NCBI GenBank assembly: GCA_965207345.1
Contig: OZ242280.1
Coordinates: 558,001 to 622,000 of the forward strand
DNA from: G965207345 sp965207345
Lineage (GTDB): Bacteria > Pseudomonadota > Gammaproteobacteria > PS1 > Pseudothioglobaceae
Direction of reading: 5' to 3'
Length of the DNA stretch: 64,000 nucleotides
Part shown: one piece after another, positions 1-8,792 of the stretch
How positions within the stretch are numbered: position 1 is the first letter of the stretch
How the letters are laid out: each line of letters opens with the position of its first letter
Position numbers and translations under genes: made by a program
The notes under the pieces: model-generated
Databases searched by the model: none
What the model was told of the DNA's origin: nothing
The model's input: the letters and a program-made list of their open reading frames with translations, nothing else

Positions 1-479
1 ATCAAAATTTTTGGATCGTGCATTAAACTTCTAGCCAGCATCAAACGCCTTTTCATCCCGCCAGAAAGAGATTTAACCATTTGTTTTCGCTGCTCAAATA
101 ACTCCACTTGTTTCAGTAACGTGCACGCACGTTTTCGGGCAAATTTCCTACTGATGCCATAATATCCTGCTTGATTTATTAAAACTTCTTCTATGGGTTC
201 AAATTGATTAAAATTAAATTCCTGTCCCATGAGTCCAATTAGCGATTTAATGTGGTTTGGCGACTTGTCTTGGTTTATATTAAATACTTCAATATAGCCG
301 GTAGTTTTTCTAAGCAAGCCGCAAACAATATGGATGGTTGTGGTTTTCCCTGCACCATTTGCACCAAGCAGTGCTAAAAAATCTCCCTCATTAATGCTTA
401 AATTAATACCCGATAAAGCTTTTGCACCATTTGGATATTTTTTGGTTAAATCTTTAATAACTAAAGCTTTTGCTGGCAT
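1..479 (-). CDS. yadG: ABC transporter ATP-binding protein, YadG-like (partial)
   Basis: The gene runs off the left edge of the window, so only the N-terminal 159 or so residues are seen. They give a clear ABC nucleotide-binding domain: Walker A GANGAGKT near residues 39-46, a Q-loop region (MGQEFNFNQFEP) and the ABC signature LSGGMKRR near residue 140. The Q-loop flank and the NQAGYYGI segment closely resemble E. coli YadG, the ATPase of the YadGH ABC-2 exporter, whose substrate is not firmly known. The start is the ATG at 477-479, which gives the usual short lead-in before the first strand. The cognate permease would lie to the left, outside the window. The family call is safe; the YadG assignment is by remembered similarity. 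Confidence 0.88.
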   Translation of the reverse strand, partial: MPAKALVIKDLTKKYPNGAKALSGINLSINEGDFLALLGANGAGKTTTIHIVCGLLRKTTGYIEVFNINQDKSPNHIKSLIGLMGQEFNFNQFEPIEEVLINQAGYYGISRKFARKRACTLLKQVELFEQRKQMVKSLSGGMKRRLMLARSLMHDPKIL

Positions 480-583
480 AAATTAAAGTTTTTAATAACA
501 TATTAAAATTACTTAACCAAAAAACTTAAGAATCTTGATAGTTTCCAGAATTTTAAATGATTTCTAGTGATTAGAGTAACTTA

Positions 584-1288
584 TTATTTGATGTTAAACC
601 AAGTTATGTTTTCATCAATCTTTAACGCGCTCGCCTTATCATTTTGCCAGTCCCCAAGCACAATGCGTTTATAATATTTTCGTGTGTGTATATTTTTTCT
701 ATGCGTATGTCCATGAATAAGCGTGGTATTTGGATAACGGCGCATTAAATTATCCACAGTATTTAAATTAACATCAGTTATTTTGCTCGGTTTAATGCGT
801 TTGGCGATCTTACTTTTCTGACGTATTTTAAAAGCGATAGCGATACGAAAACTGCGTGGCAAGTGCAAAAAAATAAATTGCATAATTCTATTTCTAAGAA
901 ATTTTTTCGCTAACTGATAGTTTATATCATCTGTACAAAGAGAATCTCCATGCATCAATAAATAACGGTTATTAAAAATGCTAACTAGATATGGTTCTCT
1001 GATAAGCTTACAGCCCGATTTTTTTTCAAAATGCGTACCAAGCAAAAAATCACGGTTACCCGCTAAAATAAATATTTGCGTGTGTTTTGAAAGTTTTTTA
1101 AGTACACTAACTAGGCGTTTATGATTTTTAAGGGAAATATCATCACCGAGCCAGACATTAAATAAATCACCTAAAATAAATAAATTATCATAGGCAATAC
1201 ATTGCTCGCAAAAACGCTCAAATAAGGCATTTTTTTTATTACTATATTCTGTTAAGTGCAAATCGGCAATAAATAAACTATTTATCAT
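584..1288 (-). CDS. lpxH: UDP-2,3-diacylglucosamine diphosphatase LpxH
   Basis: LpxH hydrolyses UDP-2,3-diacylglucosamine to lipid X and UMP at the inner membrane, the fourth step of lipid A synthesis. The protein has the full calcineurin-like metallophosphoesterase set in order: DLH near the N-terminus, GDLFNVWLGDD, GNRDF, HGD and a C-terminal HGHTHR, all metal ligands in the family. The open frame begins seven codons further upstream (1309), which would overlap ppiB. I prefer the internal ATG at 1288 because LpxH proteins normally begin only a few residues before the FIADLHL strand. It lies immediately downstream of ppiB on the same strand, as in many gammaproteobacteria, so the two are probably co-transcribed. 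Confidence 0.93.
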   Translation of the reverse strand: MINSLFIADLHLTEYSNKKNALFERFCEQCIAYDNLFILGDLFNVWLGDDISLKNHKRLVSVLKKLSKHTQIFILAGNRDFLLGTHFEKKSGCKLIREPYLVSIFNNRYLLMHGDSLCTDDINYQLAKKFLRNRIMQFIFLHLPRSFRIAIAFKIRQKSKIAKRIKPSKITDVNLNTVDNLMRRYPNTTLIHGHTHRKNIHTRKYYKRIVLGDWQNDKASALKIDENITWFNIK

Positions 1289-1301
1289 CGGTGAAAATAT
1301 T

Positions 1302-1787
1302 TCAAGCAATATATGCCTTGTGAATAATCACGCTCTCTAATGGCACATCACTGTGTCCATCTCTGACACTGGTTGCAACTTTTTTAATTGCATTTACCGC
1401 TTTGTAGCCAGCAATGACTTCTCCAAATACGCAATACCCCCAACCATCTTGGCCGGGATAGTCTAAAAACTTATTATCAGTCACATTAATAAAAAATTGC
1501 GAACTCGCAGAATGTGGTGCAGGTGTTCTAGCCATTGCAATACTATATTTTTTATTGCTCAAACCATTTTTTGCTTCATTTTCTATCGCTGGCTTGGTTG
1601 ATTTTTCTTGCATATTTTCATTAAATCCGCCGCTTTGAATCATAAAGTTATCAATCACTCTATGAAAAATAACGTTGTTATAGAAGCCTTCGTTAACATA
1701 ATTGATAAAATTTTTACAAGTAATAGGTGCTTGCGTTTTAAATAGATTAATACTGATATTACCCATATTAGTCTCTAGAATAATCAT
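1302..1787 (-). CDS. ppiB: Peptidyl-prolyl cis-trans isomerase B (cyclophilin)
   Basis: This is a single-domain cytoplasmic cyclophilin of 161 residues, the usual PpiB length, with no signal peptide. It catalyses cis-trans isomerisation of Xaa-Pro bonds during protein folding. The catalytic stretch FHRVI lies at residues 41-45, followed by MIQSGG and, further on, MARTPAPHSASSQFFIN, which carries the conserved Ala, Gln and Phe residues of the active-site wall. It lies between dapD and lpxH on the same strand. The start at 1787 gives the standard N-terminal strand, so no alternative is needed. No feature suggests unusual regulation. Confidence 0.95.
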   Translation of the reverse strand: MIILETNMGNISINLFKTQAPITCKNFINYVNEGFYNNVIFHRVIDNFMIQSGGFNENMQEKSTKPAIENEAKNGLSNKKYSIAMARTPAPHSASSQFFINVTDNKFLDYPGQDGWGYCVFGEVIAGYKAVNAIKKVATSVRDGHSDVPLESVIIHKAYIA

Positions 1788-1798
1788 ACATATTTTCC

Positions 1799-2623
1799 TT
1801 ATATATTTCTTAATAGTTCATTAATATTTGTTTTTACTCGCGTTTTTCTATCAACTTGTTTTACAATAATGGCCGAATAAAGAGAATAACTACCATCCTT
1901 TGCAGGCAAGCTACCAGGCACAACAACTGAGCCTGCAGGCACTCTGCCATAAATAATTTCACCTGTTTCTCGGTGAAATATTTTTGTGCTTTGCCCTATA
2001 TAAACGCCCATTGAAATTACCGTACCCTCTTCAACAATCACGCCTTCTACAATTTCAGAACGTGCGCCAATAAAACAATTATCTTCAATAATAGTTGGAT
2101 TTGCTTGGAGCGGCTCAAGCACACCACCAATGCCAACACCACCTGATAAATGAACATTCTTGCCAATTTGTGCGCATGAACCCACTGTTGCCCAAGTATC
2201 TACCATCGTATTTTTGTCTACAAAAGCACCAATATTAATATAACAAGGCATAAGCACCACGCCACTTGCAATATATGCGCCACGGCGAATTGATGCAGGT
2301 GGCACCACGCGTACACCTATATTTTTAAACTTACGCATGTCCATCTGGGAAAACTTAGCGTCTACCTTATCATAATATTTGGTAAATCCGCCCGATATCA
2401 ACTTATTTTTACTAATCCTAAAAGAGAGCAATACCGCTTTTTTTAACCACTTATTAACTTCCCAATTACCAATACTATGTCTTGTTGCAATGCGCATCTT
2501 GCCACTATCTAACAACTCTATAGCATATTCTACTGCGTCTTTCAGATCTTTGTTTGCATTTTTTGGTGTAATTTCTGCACTTTTTTCAAAGGCGTTATTA
2601 ATGATACTTTCTGCGTCCATCAT
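1799..2623 (-). CDS. dapD: 2,3,4,5-tetrahydropyridine-2,6-dicarboxylate N-succinyltransferase
   Basis: DapD transfers a succinyl group from succinyl-CoA to tetrahydrodipicolinate in the succinylase branch of lysine and meso-diaminopimelate synthesis. The protein is 274 residues, the same length as the E. coli enzyme. It has the N-terminal helical domain followed by a left-handed beta-helix of hexapeptide repeats from about residue 105 to 240 (for example GSCAQIGKNVHLSGGVGIGG and IEDNCFIGARSE). The first two codons are both Met, and either could be the start. It heads a minus-strand run with ppiB and lpxH, with 11 bp before ppiB. It supplies the diaminopimelate that MurE, encoded at 59028, adds to peptidoglycan precursors. 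Confidence 0.96.
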   Translation of the reverse strand: MMDAESIINNAFEKSAEITPKNANKDLKDAVEYAIELLDSGKMRIATRHSIGNWEVNKWLKKAVLLSFRISKNKLISGGFTKYYDKVDAKFSQMDMRKFKNIGVRVVPPASIRRGAYIASGVVLMPCYINIGAFVDKNTMVDTWATVGSCAQIGKNVHLSGGVGIGGVLEPLQANPTIIEDNCFIGARSEIVEGVIVEEGTVISMGVYIGQSTKIFHRETGEIIYGRVPAGSVVVPGSLPAKDGSYSLYSAIIVKQVDRKTRVKTNINELLRNI

Positions 2624-2670
2624 GTTCTTATTGCTAAAATAGTACTCATTATAACAAAATTATAATACTA

Positions 2671-2891
2671 GGAGACCCTTACACAACTCATCACTCTTCA
2701 CCTCAATTCCTATTTTTTATTTTTCTTAAAGTATTCCCAAAAAATTCTATATTTTCCTGAACCTGCTTGTTTATTTTACTTCTTAACATTATTTCTTATC
2801 CCTTCTAGGTATTTTGAATACAATAACCCTTATGTTGTTGCATTTGTTTAAAAATCATCATAATTTTTAGCGGGGTTGTGCAAAGGTCTCA
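2671..2891 (-). mobile_element. IS5-like remnant / MITE-like repeat, copy 1 (both ends)
   Basis: This 221-bp element is bounded by imperfect inverted repeats: the left end reads GAGACCCTTACACAACTC and the right end, reversed, reads GAGACCTTTGCACAACCC. A CTA (or ACTA) triplet sits just outside both ends and may be the target duplication. Closely related sequence recurs at 37263 and 45115. The longer copy at 45115 still encodes the N-terminus of a transposase on the minus strand, so this copy is best read as an internally deleted derivative that keeps both ends and part of the transposase 3' region. It lies in the dapD-purH intergenic space and carries no intact gene. The IS5 assignment is inferred from the ends and the transposase fragment of copy 3. 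Confidence 0.75.
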
Positions 2892-2906
2892 CTAAAAAAT
2901 ATTGTG

Positions 2907-4499
2907 CTAATGACGAAAATGACGCACACTACTAAACATCACCGCCATATTATGTTCATTAGCGGCTGTTATTATTTCATCATCTCTTAAAGATCCGTTT
3001 GGCGAAATAATTGCCTTAATTCCTGCTTTTGCTGCAATATCTATTGCATCTCTAAAAGGGAAGAATGCATCGGATGCCATCACTGAACCAGCAAGTGCCA
3101 ACTTTTCATCTTTTGCCTTCATAAGCGCAATTTTCACGGCATAAACACGCGACGTCTGTCCTGCGCCAATGCCAATTGTCATTTGATTTTTCGCACAAAC
3201 GATGGCGTTAGATTTCACAAATTTTACCACTTGAAAGGCAAATAATAAATCACGCGTTTGGGCATCGGTAGGTTTTATTTTGCTAACACATTTTAGTTCT
3301 TTTTTGTTTATTATTTTGTCATCTTTATCTTGCACAAGCAGTCCACCACTAATACATTTATAATCTAACTCACCTGTAGTTTTTTCTGCCACATTTTTCC
3401 GATTAACCCCAGGACAAATAATAACGCGTATATTCGGTTTTTTTGCTAACACAGTTTTTGCTCTCTCAGTCAACATGCTTGCAATAATTACCTCAACAAA
3501 CTGCCTATTAATAATTATCTGTGCTGTTTTAGCATCTAATGTAGAGTTAAAGGCAATGATGCTACCAAATGCTGAAGTAGTATCCGCTTTATAAGCAGAT
3601 AAATATGCCTTGTAAGCACTTATTCCAAGTGCAACGCCGCAAGGATTAGTATGTTTAACAATAACGCACGCAGGGATTTTAAATTGACGCACACACATAA
3701 AGGCGCTATCGCTATCAATTATATTATTATAGGAAAGGGTTTTACCTTGAACTTGCTCACCATGTGCAATCCCGTTTGTGGTAGCAATGTTTTTTTGTTG
3801 TAAATTCTTCACTTGTTTAAAACCTTCAACATATAGTGCTGCGTTTTGATGTGCATTTTCGCCGTAACGAAGCATGCTTTTTTTGTGTAATTGTAAATTT
3901 AGTGTTTGAGCAAAACCATTCTCATATCCTCCTAAATAGCTTGCAACTAGTCCATCATAACGAGTAGTATACTCAAAAGCCTTGCATGCTAAATTGTGTC
4001 TGGTTTTGAGTCTAGTATTGCCTAAATTTTTTATTTCGTCAATAACCCATGAATAATCTTTACTACTCACTAACACACTAACAAATGCACAATTTTTTGC
4101 TGCAGCACGAATCATTGCTGACCCGCCAATATCAATATTTTCAATAGCATCTGCTAGTTGACAATTTGTATGTGAAATAGTTTCTTCAAAAGGATATAAA
4201 TTTACAACAACCAAGTCTATAGGTAGAATTTTATGTGTTGCCATTATTTTTTCATCTTTACCCCGTCTTGCTAAAATACCGCCGTGAATTTTAGGATGCA
4301 GAGTTTTAATTCTACCTGCCATTATTTCTGGGTAAGACGTATAATTAGAAACTTCTACTACTTCAATATGCTGCTCTCTTAGTAATTGAGCGCTTCCGCC
4401 TGTAGATAAAATTTCTACACCAATCTTCACCAAATCTTTCGCTAAAGGAATGATGTTATCTTTATTGAAAACACTAATAAGCGCGCGTTTGATTGTCAT
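2907..4499 (-). CDS. purH: Bifunctional AICAR transformylase / IMP cyclohydrolase PurH
   Basis: PurH performs the last two steps of IMP synthesis: formyl transfer from 10-formyl-THF to AICAR, then ring closure. The N-terminal IMP cyclohydrolase (MGS-like) domain shows RALISVFNK, LSTGGSAQLL, GRIKTLHPKIHGGILARRG and NIDIGGSAMIRAAAKN. The C-terminal transformylase domain shows the catalytic Lys-His in VKHTNPCGVA. The open frame extends upstream to 4541 and would add a hydrophobic, Ile/Leu-rich 14-residue leader that other PurH proteins lack. The ATG at 4499 gives the standard start (MTIKRALISV), so I use that. Without the leader it is 530 residues, the normal size. It is divergently oriented from uppS. 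Confidence 0.95.
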   Translation of the reverse strand: MTIKRALISVFNKDNIIPLAKDLVKIGVEILSTGGSAQLLREQHIEVVEVSNYTSYPEIMAGRIKTLHPKIHGGILARRGKDEKIMATHKILPIDLVVVNLYPFEETISHTNCQLADAIENIDIGGSAMIRAAAKNCAFVSVLVSSKDYSWVIDEIKNLGNTRLKTRHNLACKAFEYTTRYDGLVASYLGGYENGFAQTLNLQLHKKSMLRYGENAHQNAALYVEGFKQVKNLQQKNIATTNGIAHGEQVQGKTLSYNNIIDSDSAFMCVRQFKIPACVIVKHTNPCGVALGISAYKAYLSAYKADTTSAFGSIIAFNSTLDAKTAQIIINRQFVEVIIASMLTERAKTVLAKKPNIRVIICPGVNRKNVAEKTTGELDYKCISGGLLVQDKDDKIINKKELKCVSKIKPTDAQTRDLLFAFQVVKFVKSNAIVCAKNQMTIGIGAGQTSRVYAVKIALMKAKDEKLALAGSVMASDAFFPFRDAIDIAAKAGIKAIISPNGSLRDDEIITAANEHNMAVMFSSVRHFRH

Positions 4500-4670
4500 T
4501 GATATTTTTATAATTATTAATAATAGCAAAAATATCAGCATTATACCTGTATATATTTTTTAAACTAAGCGCTTAAAAATCAAAACAATATGTCAATGTT
4601 CTAAGTAAGCGGTAAAAGGTATAATAATTTATTTTAATTTTAAGCGCTCAAAATATTAGATGATTATTTT

Positions 4671-5390
4671 ATGTTAGAAAATAATATGCCAAAACATATT
4701 GCTATTATTATGGACGGCAATAATCGTTGGACAAAAAAACATAAACTAGCTAAATTTTCAGGACATAAACAAGGCCGTGAAACACTTAAAAATATTGTTG
4801 AACATAGTGTCCGTATTGGACTAAAAATATTAACTTTGTTTGCTTTTAGCAGTGAAAATAAAATGCGTCCTAAAAAAGAGGTTTATGCTTTGTTTAAATT
4901 GTTTTTGAACGCCCTAAAAAATGAAGCTACTGAACTTAAAAAAGCAAATATTAAGCTTAAAATTATTGGTAATATTTCTATTTTTGATCAAAAAATATAC
5001 GCAGAAATTAGAAGGGTAGAAAAAATGCTAGCAAATTGTAATGGCATGCATTTGATTATTGCACTTAATTATGGTGGTAGATGGGATATTGTAAAAGCAT
5101 GTCAAGAAATTGCTAGTGCAGTACAATATAAAAAAATTAAAATAGGCGATATTGATGAAAATTTATTTACTGAATATTTAAGTTTATCCAATTATTCAAC
5201 TCCAGATTTACTAATACGCACTAGTGGTGAGATGCGTGTTAGTAATTTTCTACTGTGGGAAATAGCTTATAGTGAGCTCTATTTTACGCCTGTGCTCTGG
5301 CCTGATTTTACACCTATGGAATTAGATAAAGCTATTGCAATATATCAAAAAAGAAATAGGCGCTTTGGTAAAAGGTTAGTAAAAGAATAA
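4671..5390 (+). CDS. uppS: Undecaprenyl diphosphate synthase
   Basis: UppS is a cis-prenyltransferase that condenses eight isopentenyl diphosphates onto farnesyl diphosphate to make the lipid carrier for peptidoglycan and LPS O-units. The 239-residue protein has the family motifs: HIAIIMDGN with the catalytic Asp at residue 15, FSGHKQGRETL, LTLFAFSSENKMRP, LNYGGRWDI and the C-terminal RTSGEMRVSNFLLWEIAYSE. One oddity is Asn in place of the usual Gly after MDGN (MDGNNRW instead of MDGNGRW). The start could also be the Met at residue 6, since family members often begin just before the PKHIAIIMDG strand. It stands alone, convergent with prk. IspD and IspF, encoded at 34566 and 35352, feed the same pathway. 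Confidence 0.94.
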   Translation: MLENNMPKHIAIIMDGNNRWTKKHKLAKFSGHKQGRETLKNIVEHSVRIGLKILTLFAFSSENKMRPKKEVYALFKLFLNALKNEATELKKANIKLKIIGNISIFDQKIYAEIRRVEKMLANCNGMHLIIALNYGGRWDIVKACQEIASAVQYKKIKIGDIDENLFTEYLSLSNYSTPDLLIRTSGEMRVSNFLLWEIAYSELYFTPVLWPDFTPMELDKAIAIYQKRNRRFGKRLVKE

Positions 5391-5424
5391 ATAAATGATT
5401 AAACAATAAAAAATTATCTAAATT

Positions 5425-6321
5425 TTACAATAAAAACTGATTGTGTATTAATTTAGTAATGATAGGGGTGAATAATTTATCCATTATGTCAACTATATAA
5501 CTGCCTAGACAAACTAAAGTTTTTTCATTTTGTAAATGAGCCATTGCTGTTTTAGGTAAACTATTTTTAACGTTTTTTAAATTTATATCATTTATGCGTG
5601 TAGAGATGATTATAAGTGAATCTTCAGGGGCAGGCACATTTTGCTTTGCAAATGGATTAGTAGTATCAATGAGTGGTACGCGGTGAAAGTTAATATGTGT
5701 TCTTTCAAATTGTGGTGTAATGAATTCGGCATAATCTGGCATTCTATCCAAAATTGTTGCTACCACTTGCTCTGGCGTATAAAGACGCTCTGTAGTATCA
5801 CGATAAATTTTTTGTATCCATTCAATATTAACACTAGGCGCAACACCAACTAGTAAATCAACCTCATCTGCCACGTCTATTTCGGCTGTCTTAACCCCGC
5901 CATGAAGACCTTCATAAAACATTAAGTCTGATTGTGGCTTGATATATTCCCATGGCGTAAATTGCCCAGGTTTAAGATTTGTTCCTAGTCTTTGATTATG
6001 TGCTAATGCTTCTTCTTGTGAATGAATATAGTAGCGTTTTTTACCTGTTGCATCTTTGCCATATTGCTTAAACAATGCTACTAATCTATCAAAGTGATTG
6101 GCATCTTTTGAGAAATGTGTCAGCACCACACCATTTTTTTTGCGACTTTTTATCACTTCTTTTTTCATTTGATCGCGCTCAAATTTATGAAAACTATCTC
6201 CCTCAATTACCACAACATTTAATTTTTTTTTAGTAAAAATTCTCTTAAATGCCTTTGTAACAAAAGTAGTGCCGGCACCTGATGAGCCGGTAACTGCAAT
6301 AATAGGATGTTTTTTTGACAT
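5425..6321 (-). CDS. prk: Phosphoribulokinase
   Basis: Prk phosphorylates ribulose 5-phosphate to ribulose 1,5-bisphosphate, the CO2 acceptor of RuBisCO, and so marks the Calvin-Benson-Bassham cycle. At 298 residues it is the bacterial (proteobacterial, octameric) type and not the longer plant type. Visible motifs are the P-loop GSSGAGTT at residues 12-19, EGDSFHKFERD, and FYEGLHGGVKT with the catalytic acidic region following. It is not clustered with RuBisCO genes. Its closest partner in this window is tpiA, which also serves the Calvin cycle, and the carbonic anhydrase at 20924 would supply inorganic carbon. It sits directly downstream of gyrB with a 24-bp gap. Confidence 0.96.
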   Translation of the reverse strand: MSKKHPIIAVTGSSGAGTTFVTKAFKRIFTKKKLNVVVIEGDSFHKFERDQMKKEVIKSRKKNGVVLTHFSKDANHFDRLVALFKQYGKDATGKKRYYIHSQEEALAHNQRLGTNLKPGQFTPWEYIKPQSDLMFYEGLHGGVKTAEIDVADEVDLLVGVAPSVNIEWIQKIYRDTTERLYTPEQVVATILDRMPDYAEFITPQFERTHINFHRVPLIDTTNPFAKQNVPAPEDSLIIISTRINDINLKNVKNSLPKTAMAHLQNEKTLVCLGSYIVDIMDKLFTPIITKLIHNQFLL

Positions 6322-6345
6322 AAATTTTTAAAAAATATTGAGAAA

Positions 6346-8736
6346 TTAAAAATCTAAGCTGTTGACCGATAGTGCATTGTTTTCAATAAAATGACGTCTA
6401 GGATCAACTTGGTCGCCCATTAGGGTTTCAAACATTTTATTTGCGACGATATGATCGCCAACTTTAATTTTAAGTAGTGTTCTGGTTTCTGGGTCCATTG
6501 TTGTTTCCCAGAGTTGACTTGGATTCATTTCTCCTAAGCCTTTATAACGTTGAAAACTTTGGCTTTTTTTTGCATCTCTAATTAGAAAATCAACTGCTTT
6601 AGAAAAATTGCGCACATAAATTTTTTTGCCTTTAATCTCTAAAAAAGAATGAGTAGTTATTAGGCTTTCTACTTCATCAAAGAAAGACTTAATTGCGTGA
6701 TAATCTATAGTATTAAAAAACGCACTATCAAGTGAACTGCTGTGGCTTTTAGCACCATGAATAAATAAATTATGTATAACGAGGTTTTCTTTTGGCAAAT
6801 AATGTACTTTATGTTTATTAGCGTAATTTGCCTCCTGATTTAAATTTTTTGTGATATTATCACACCAATCTTGTATTTCTTTAATATTATTCAAATTATT
6901 AATAGGAGTGGTTCTGGTTAGTGTTTCTAAAAAATCTTGGTGATGTTTGTGACTTAGTTTTTTAATAATATTATTAATCGCATAATAATCATTGAGTATT
7001 TTTTCTAAAGCTAAACCCGAAATTGGCGGCGTTTCTTCGTGCACATAAAAATATGCATCATTAATAGCATCTTGCAGTAAATACGTATTCATCTCTACAT
7101 CATTTTTTAGATAATATTCCTGCTTACCTTTTTTTACTTTGTAGAGTGGTGGTTGTGCAATATATAAATAACCATTTTTAATTAGGCTATTGAAATATTG
7201 ATAGAAAAAAGTAAGCAGTAAAGTTCTGATATGCGCACCATCAACATCGGCATCGGTCATAATAATAATTTTGTGATAACGCAATTTTGTCTCATCAAAT
7301 TCTTTTTCAATACCACAGCCTAGTGCGGTAATAAGCGTGGCAATTTCTTGTGAGGTTAGAATTTTTTCAAGCCGGGATTTTTGCACATTTAAAATTTTAC
7401 CTTTTAGTGGAAGTATTGCTTGTGTTCTTCTATCTCTTCCTTGTTTTGCAGAACCACCTGCCGAATCCCCTTCGACTAAAAATATTTCTGATTCCTCAGG
7501 TTTTTGCGTTTGACAGTCTGCTAATTTTCCTGGTAAACCTGCGATATCTAATACACCTCTGCGAGTGATTTCTCTAGCTTTTCTTGCTGCATCTCTTGCT
7601 CTTGATGCCTTTAATATTTTACTAATAATATTCTTGGTATTACCTGGGTTTTCTAATAAATATTCTGATAGTTTTTCGTTAATAGAGGATTCAACAGGTA
7701 ATCTAACTTCTGAAGAAACTAATTTATCTTTAGTTTGCGAGGAAAATTTTGGATCAGGTACTTTGATTGAAATAATAGCAGTTAATCCTTCTCTAACATC
7801 TTCACCTGTGATGTTTATATCTTTTTTCTTGATAATATTGCTTGTTTCTATTTGCTGATTAAATGTGCGTGTTAATGCACCTCTAAAACCAGCTAAATGT
7901 GCGCCGCCATCTTGTTGTGGAATATTATTTGTAAAACAATAAATATTTTCTTGATAAGCATCTGTCCATTGTAATGCAGCATTTATAATAATATTATTTT
8001 TCTCTTTAGAGAAATAAATTATGTCACTATGAATTGGTGTTTTAGTTTTATTGAGATAAGCAACAAAGGAGCAAATACCGCCCTTGTATTGGAAAGTATC
8101 TTTTTTATTTGCGATAAGATCTTCAATTTCAATACCAAGACCTGAATTTAAAAACGCTAATTCTTTAACGCGGCTAACGAGTATTTCGTATTTAAATTCA
8201 GTAACGGCAAAAATATCAGCGTTAGGTTTAAAACGAATTTTAGTGCCTGTTTTTTCAGTTATACCAGCAGTAGCAAGCGGCGCATCTGGAATACCTAATG
8301 TATAGGTTTGTTTATAGATTTCTTTGTTTCTATAAATAGTTAGTTCCAAATTTTGCGACAGTGCATTAACAACAGATACACCAACACCATGTAATCCGCC
8401 AGATACTTTATAAGAGTCATTATCAAATTTACCACCTGCGTGTAAAATAGTCATAATTACTTCGGCAGCTGAAATACCTTCTTCAGGGTGAATATCAACA
8501 GGAATACCACGGCCATTGTCGCTGATTGAAATAGAATGATCTTTATGTAAAATAATGTTTATTTTGGAACAATATCCAGCTAGTGCTTCGTCAATTGCAT
8601 TATCAACTACTTCAAATACCATATGGTGTAGTCCTGTGCCATCGTCGGTATCACCAATATACATACCAGGCCTTTTTCTGACTGCATCTAAACCCCTTAG
8701 AACTTTGATGTTTTCTGCTTGATATTTGCTTGACAT
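6346..8736 (-). CDS. gyrB: DNA gyrase subunit B
   Basis: GyrB is the ATPase and Toprim subunit of DNA gyrase, which introduces negative supercoils and relieves replication stress. The 796-residue protein starts with the GHKL ATPase domain (VLRGLDAVRKRPGMYIGDT, EVVDNAIDEALAGYC, GGLHGVGVSVVNALS), then a transducer domain. The Toprim domain follows, with EGDSAGGSAKQGRDRR and MTDADVDGAHIRTLL. It ends in the gyrase-type C-terminus (FQRYKGLGEMNP, DPRRHFIE). Length and the presence of the extra Toprim-embedded segment match gammaproteobacterial GyrB better than ParE. It is the last gene of the dnaA-dnaN-recF-gyrB cluster. Confidence 0.97.
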   Translation of the reverse strand: MSSKYQAENIKVLRGLDAVRKRPGMYIGDTDDGTGLHHMVFEVVDNAIDEALAGYCSKINIILHKDHSISISDNGRGIPVDIHPEEGISAAEVIMTILHAGGKFDNDSYKVSGGLHGVGVSVVNALSQNLELTIYRNKEIYKQTYTLGIPDAPLATAGITEKTGTKIRFKPNADIFAVTEFKYEILVSRVKELAFLNSGLGIEIEDLIANKKDTFQYKGGICSFVAYLNKTKTPIHSDIIYFSKEKNNIIINAALQWTDAYQENIYCFTNNIPQQDGGAHLAGFRGALTRTFNQQIETSNIIKKKDINITGEDVREGLTAIISIKVPDPKFSSQTKDKLVSSEVRLPVESSINEKLSEYLLENPGNTKNIISKILKASRARDAARKAREITRRGVLDIAGLPGKLADCQTQKPEESEIFLVEGDSAGGSAKQGRDRRTQAILPLKGKILNVQKSRLEKILTSQEIATLITALGCGIEKEFDETKLRYHKIIIMTDADVDGAHIRTLLLTFFYQYFNSLIKNGYLYIAQPPLYKVKKGKQEYYLKNDVEMNTYLLQDAINDAYFYVHEETPPISGLALEKILNDYYAINNIIKKLSHKHHQDFLETLTRTTPINNLNNIKEIQDWCDNITKNLNQEANYANKHKVHYLPKENLVIHNLFIHGAKSHSSSLDSAFFNTIDYHAIKSFFDEVESLITTHSFLEIKGKKIYVRNFSKAVDFLIRDAKKSQSFQRYKGLGEMNPSQLWETTMDPETRTLLKIKVGDHIVANKMFETLMGDQVDPRRHFIENNALSVNSLDF

Positions 8737-8792
8737 AAGTATAAGTGAAATAGGGGTAATTATATCTTAGATTAGGTGTTTAATTTAGGACT

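Noticed and set aside
2379..2642. Plus-strand open frame opposite dapD
   Set aside because: It is an antisense shadow of the dapD coding strand with no start signal or recognisable domain.
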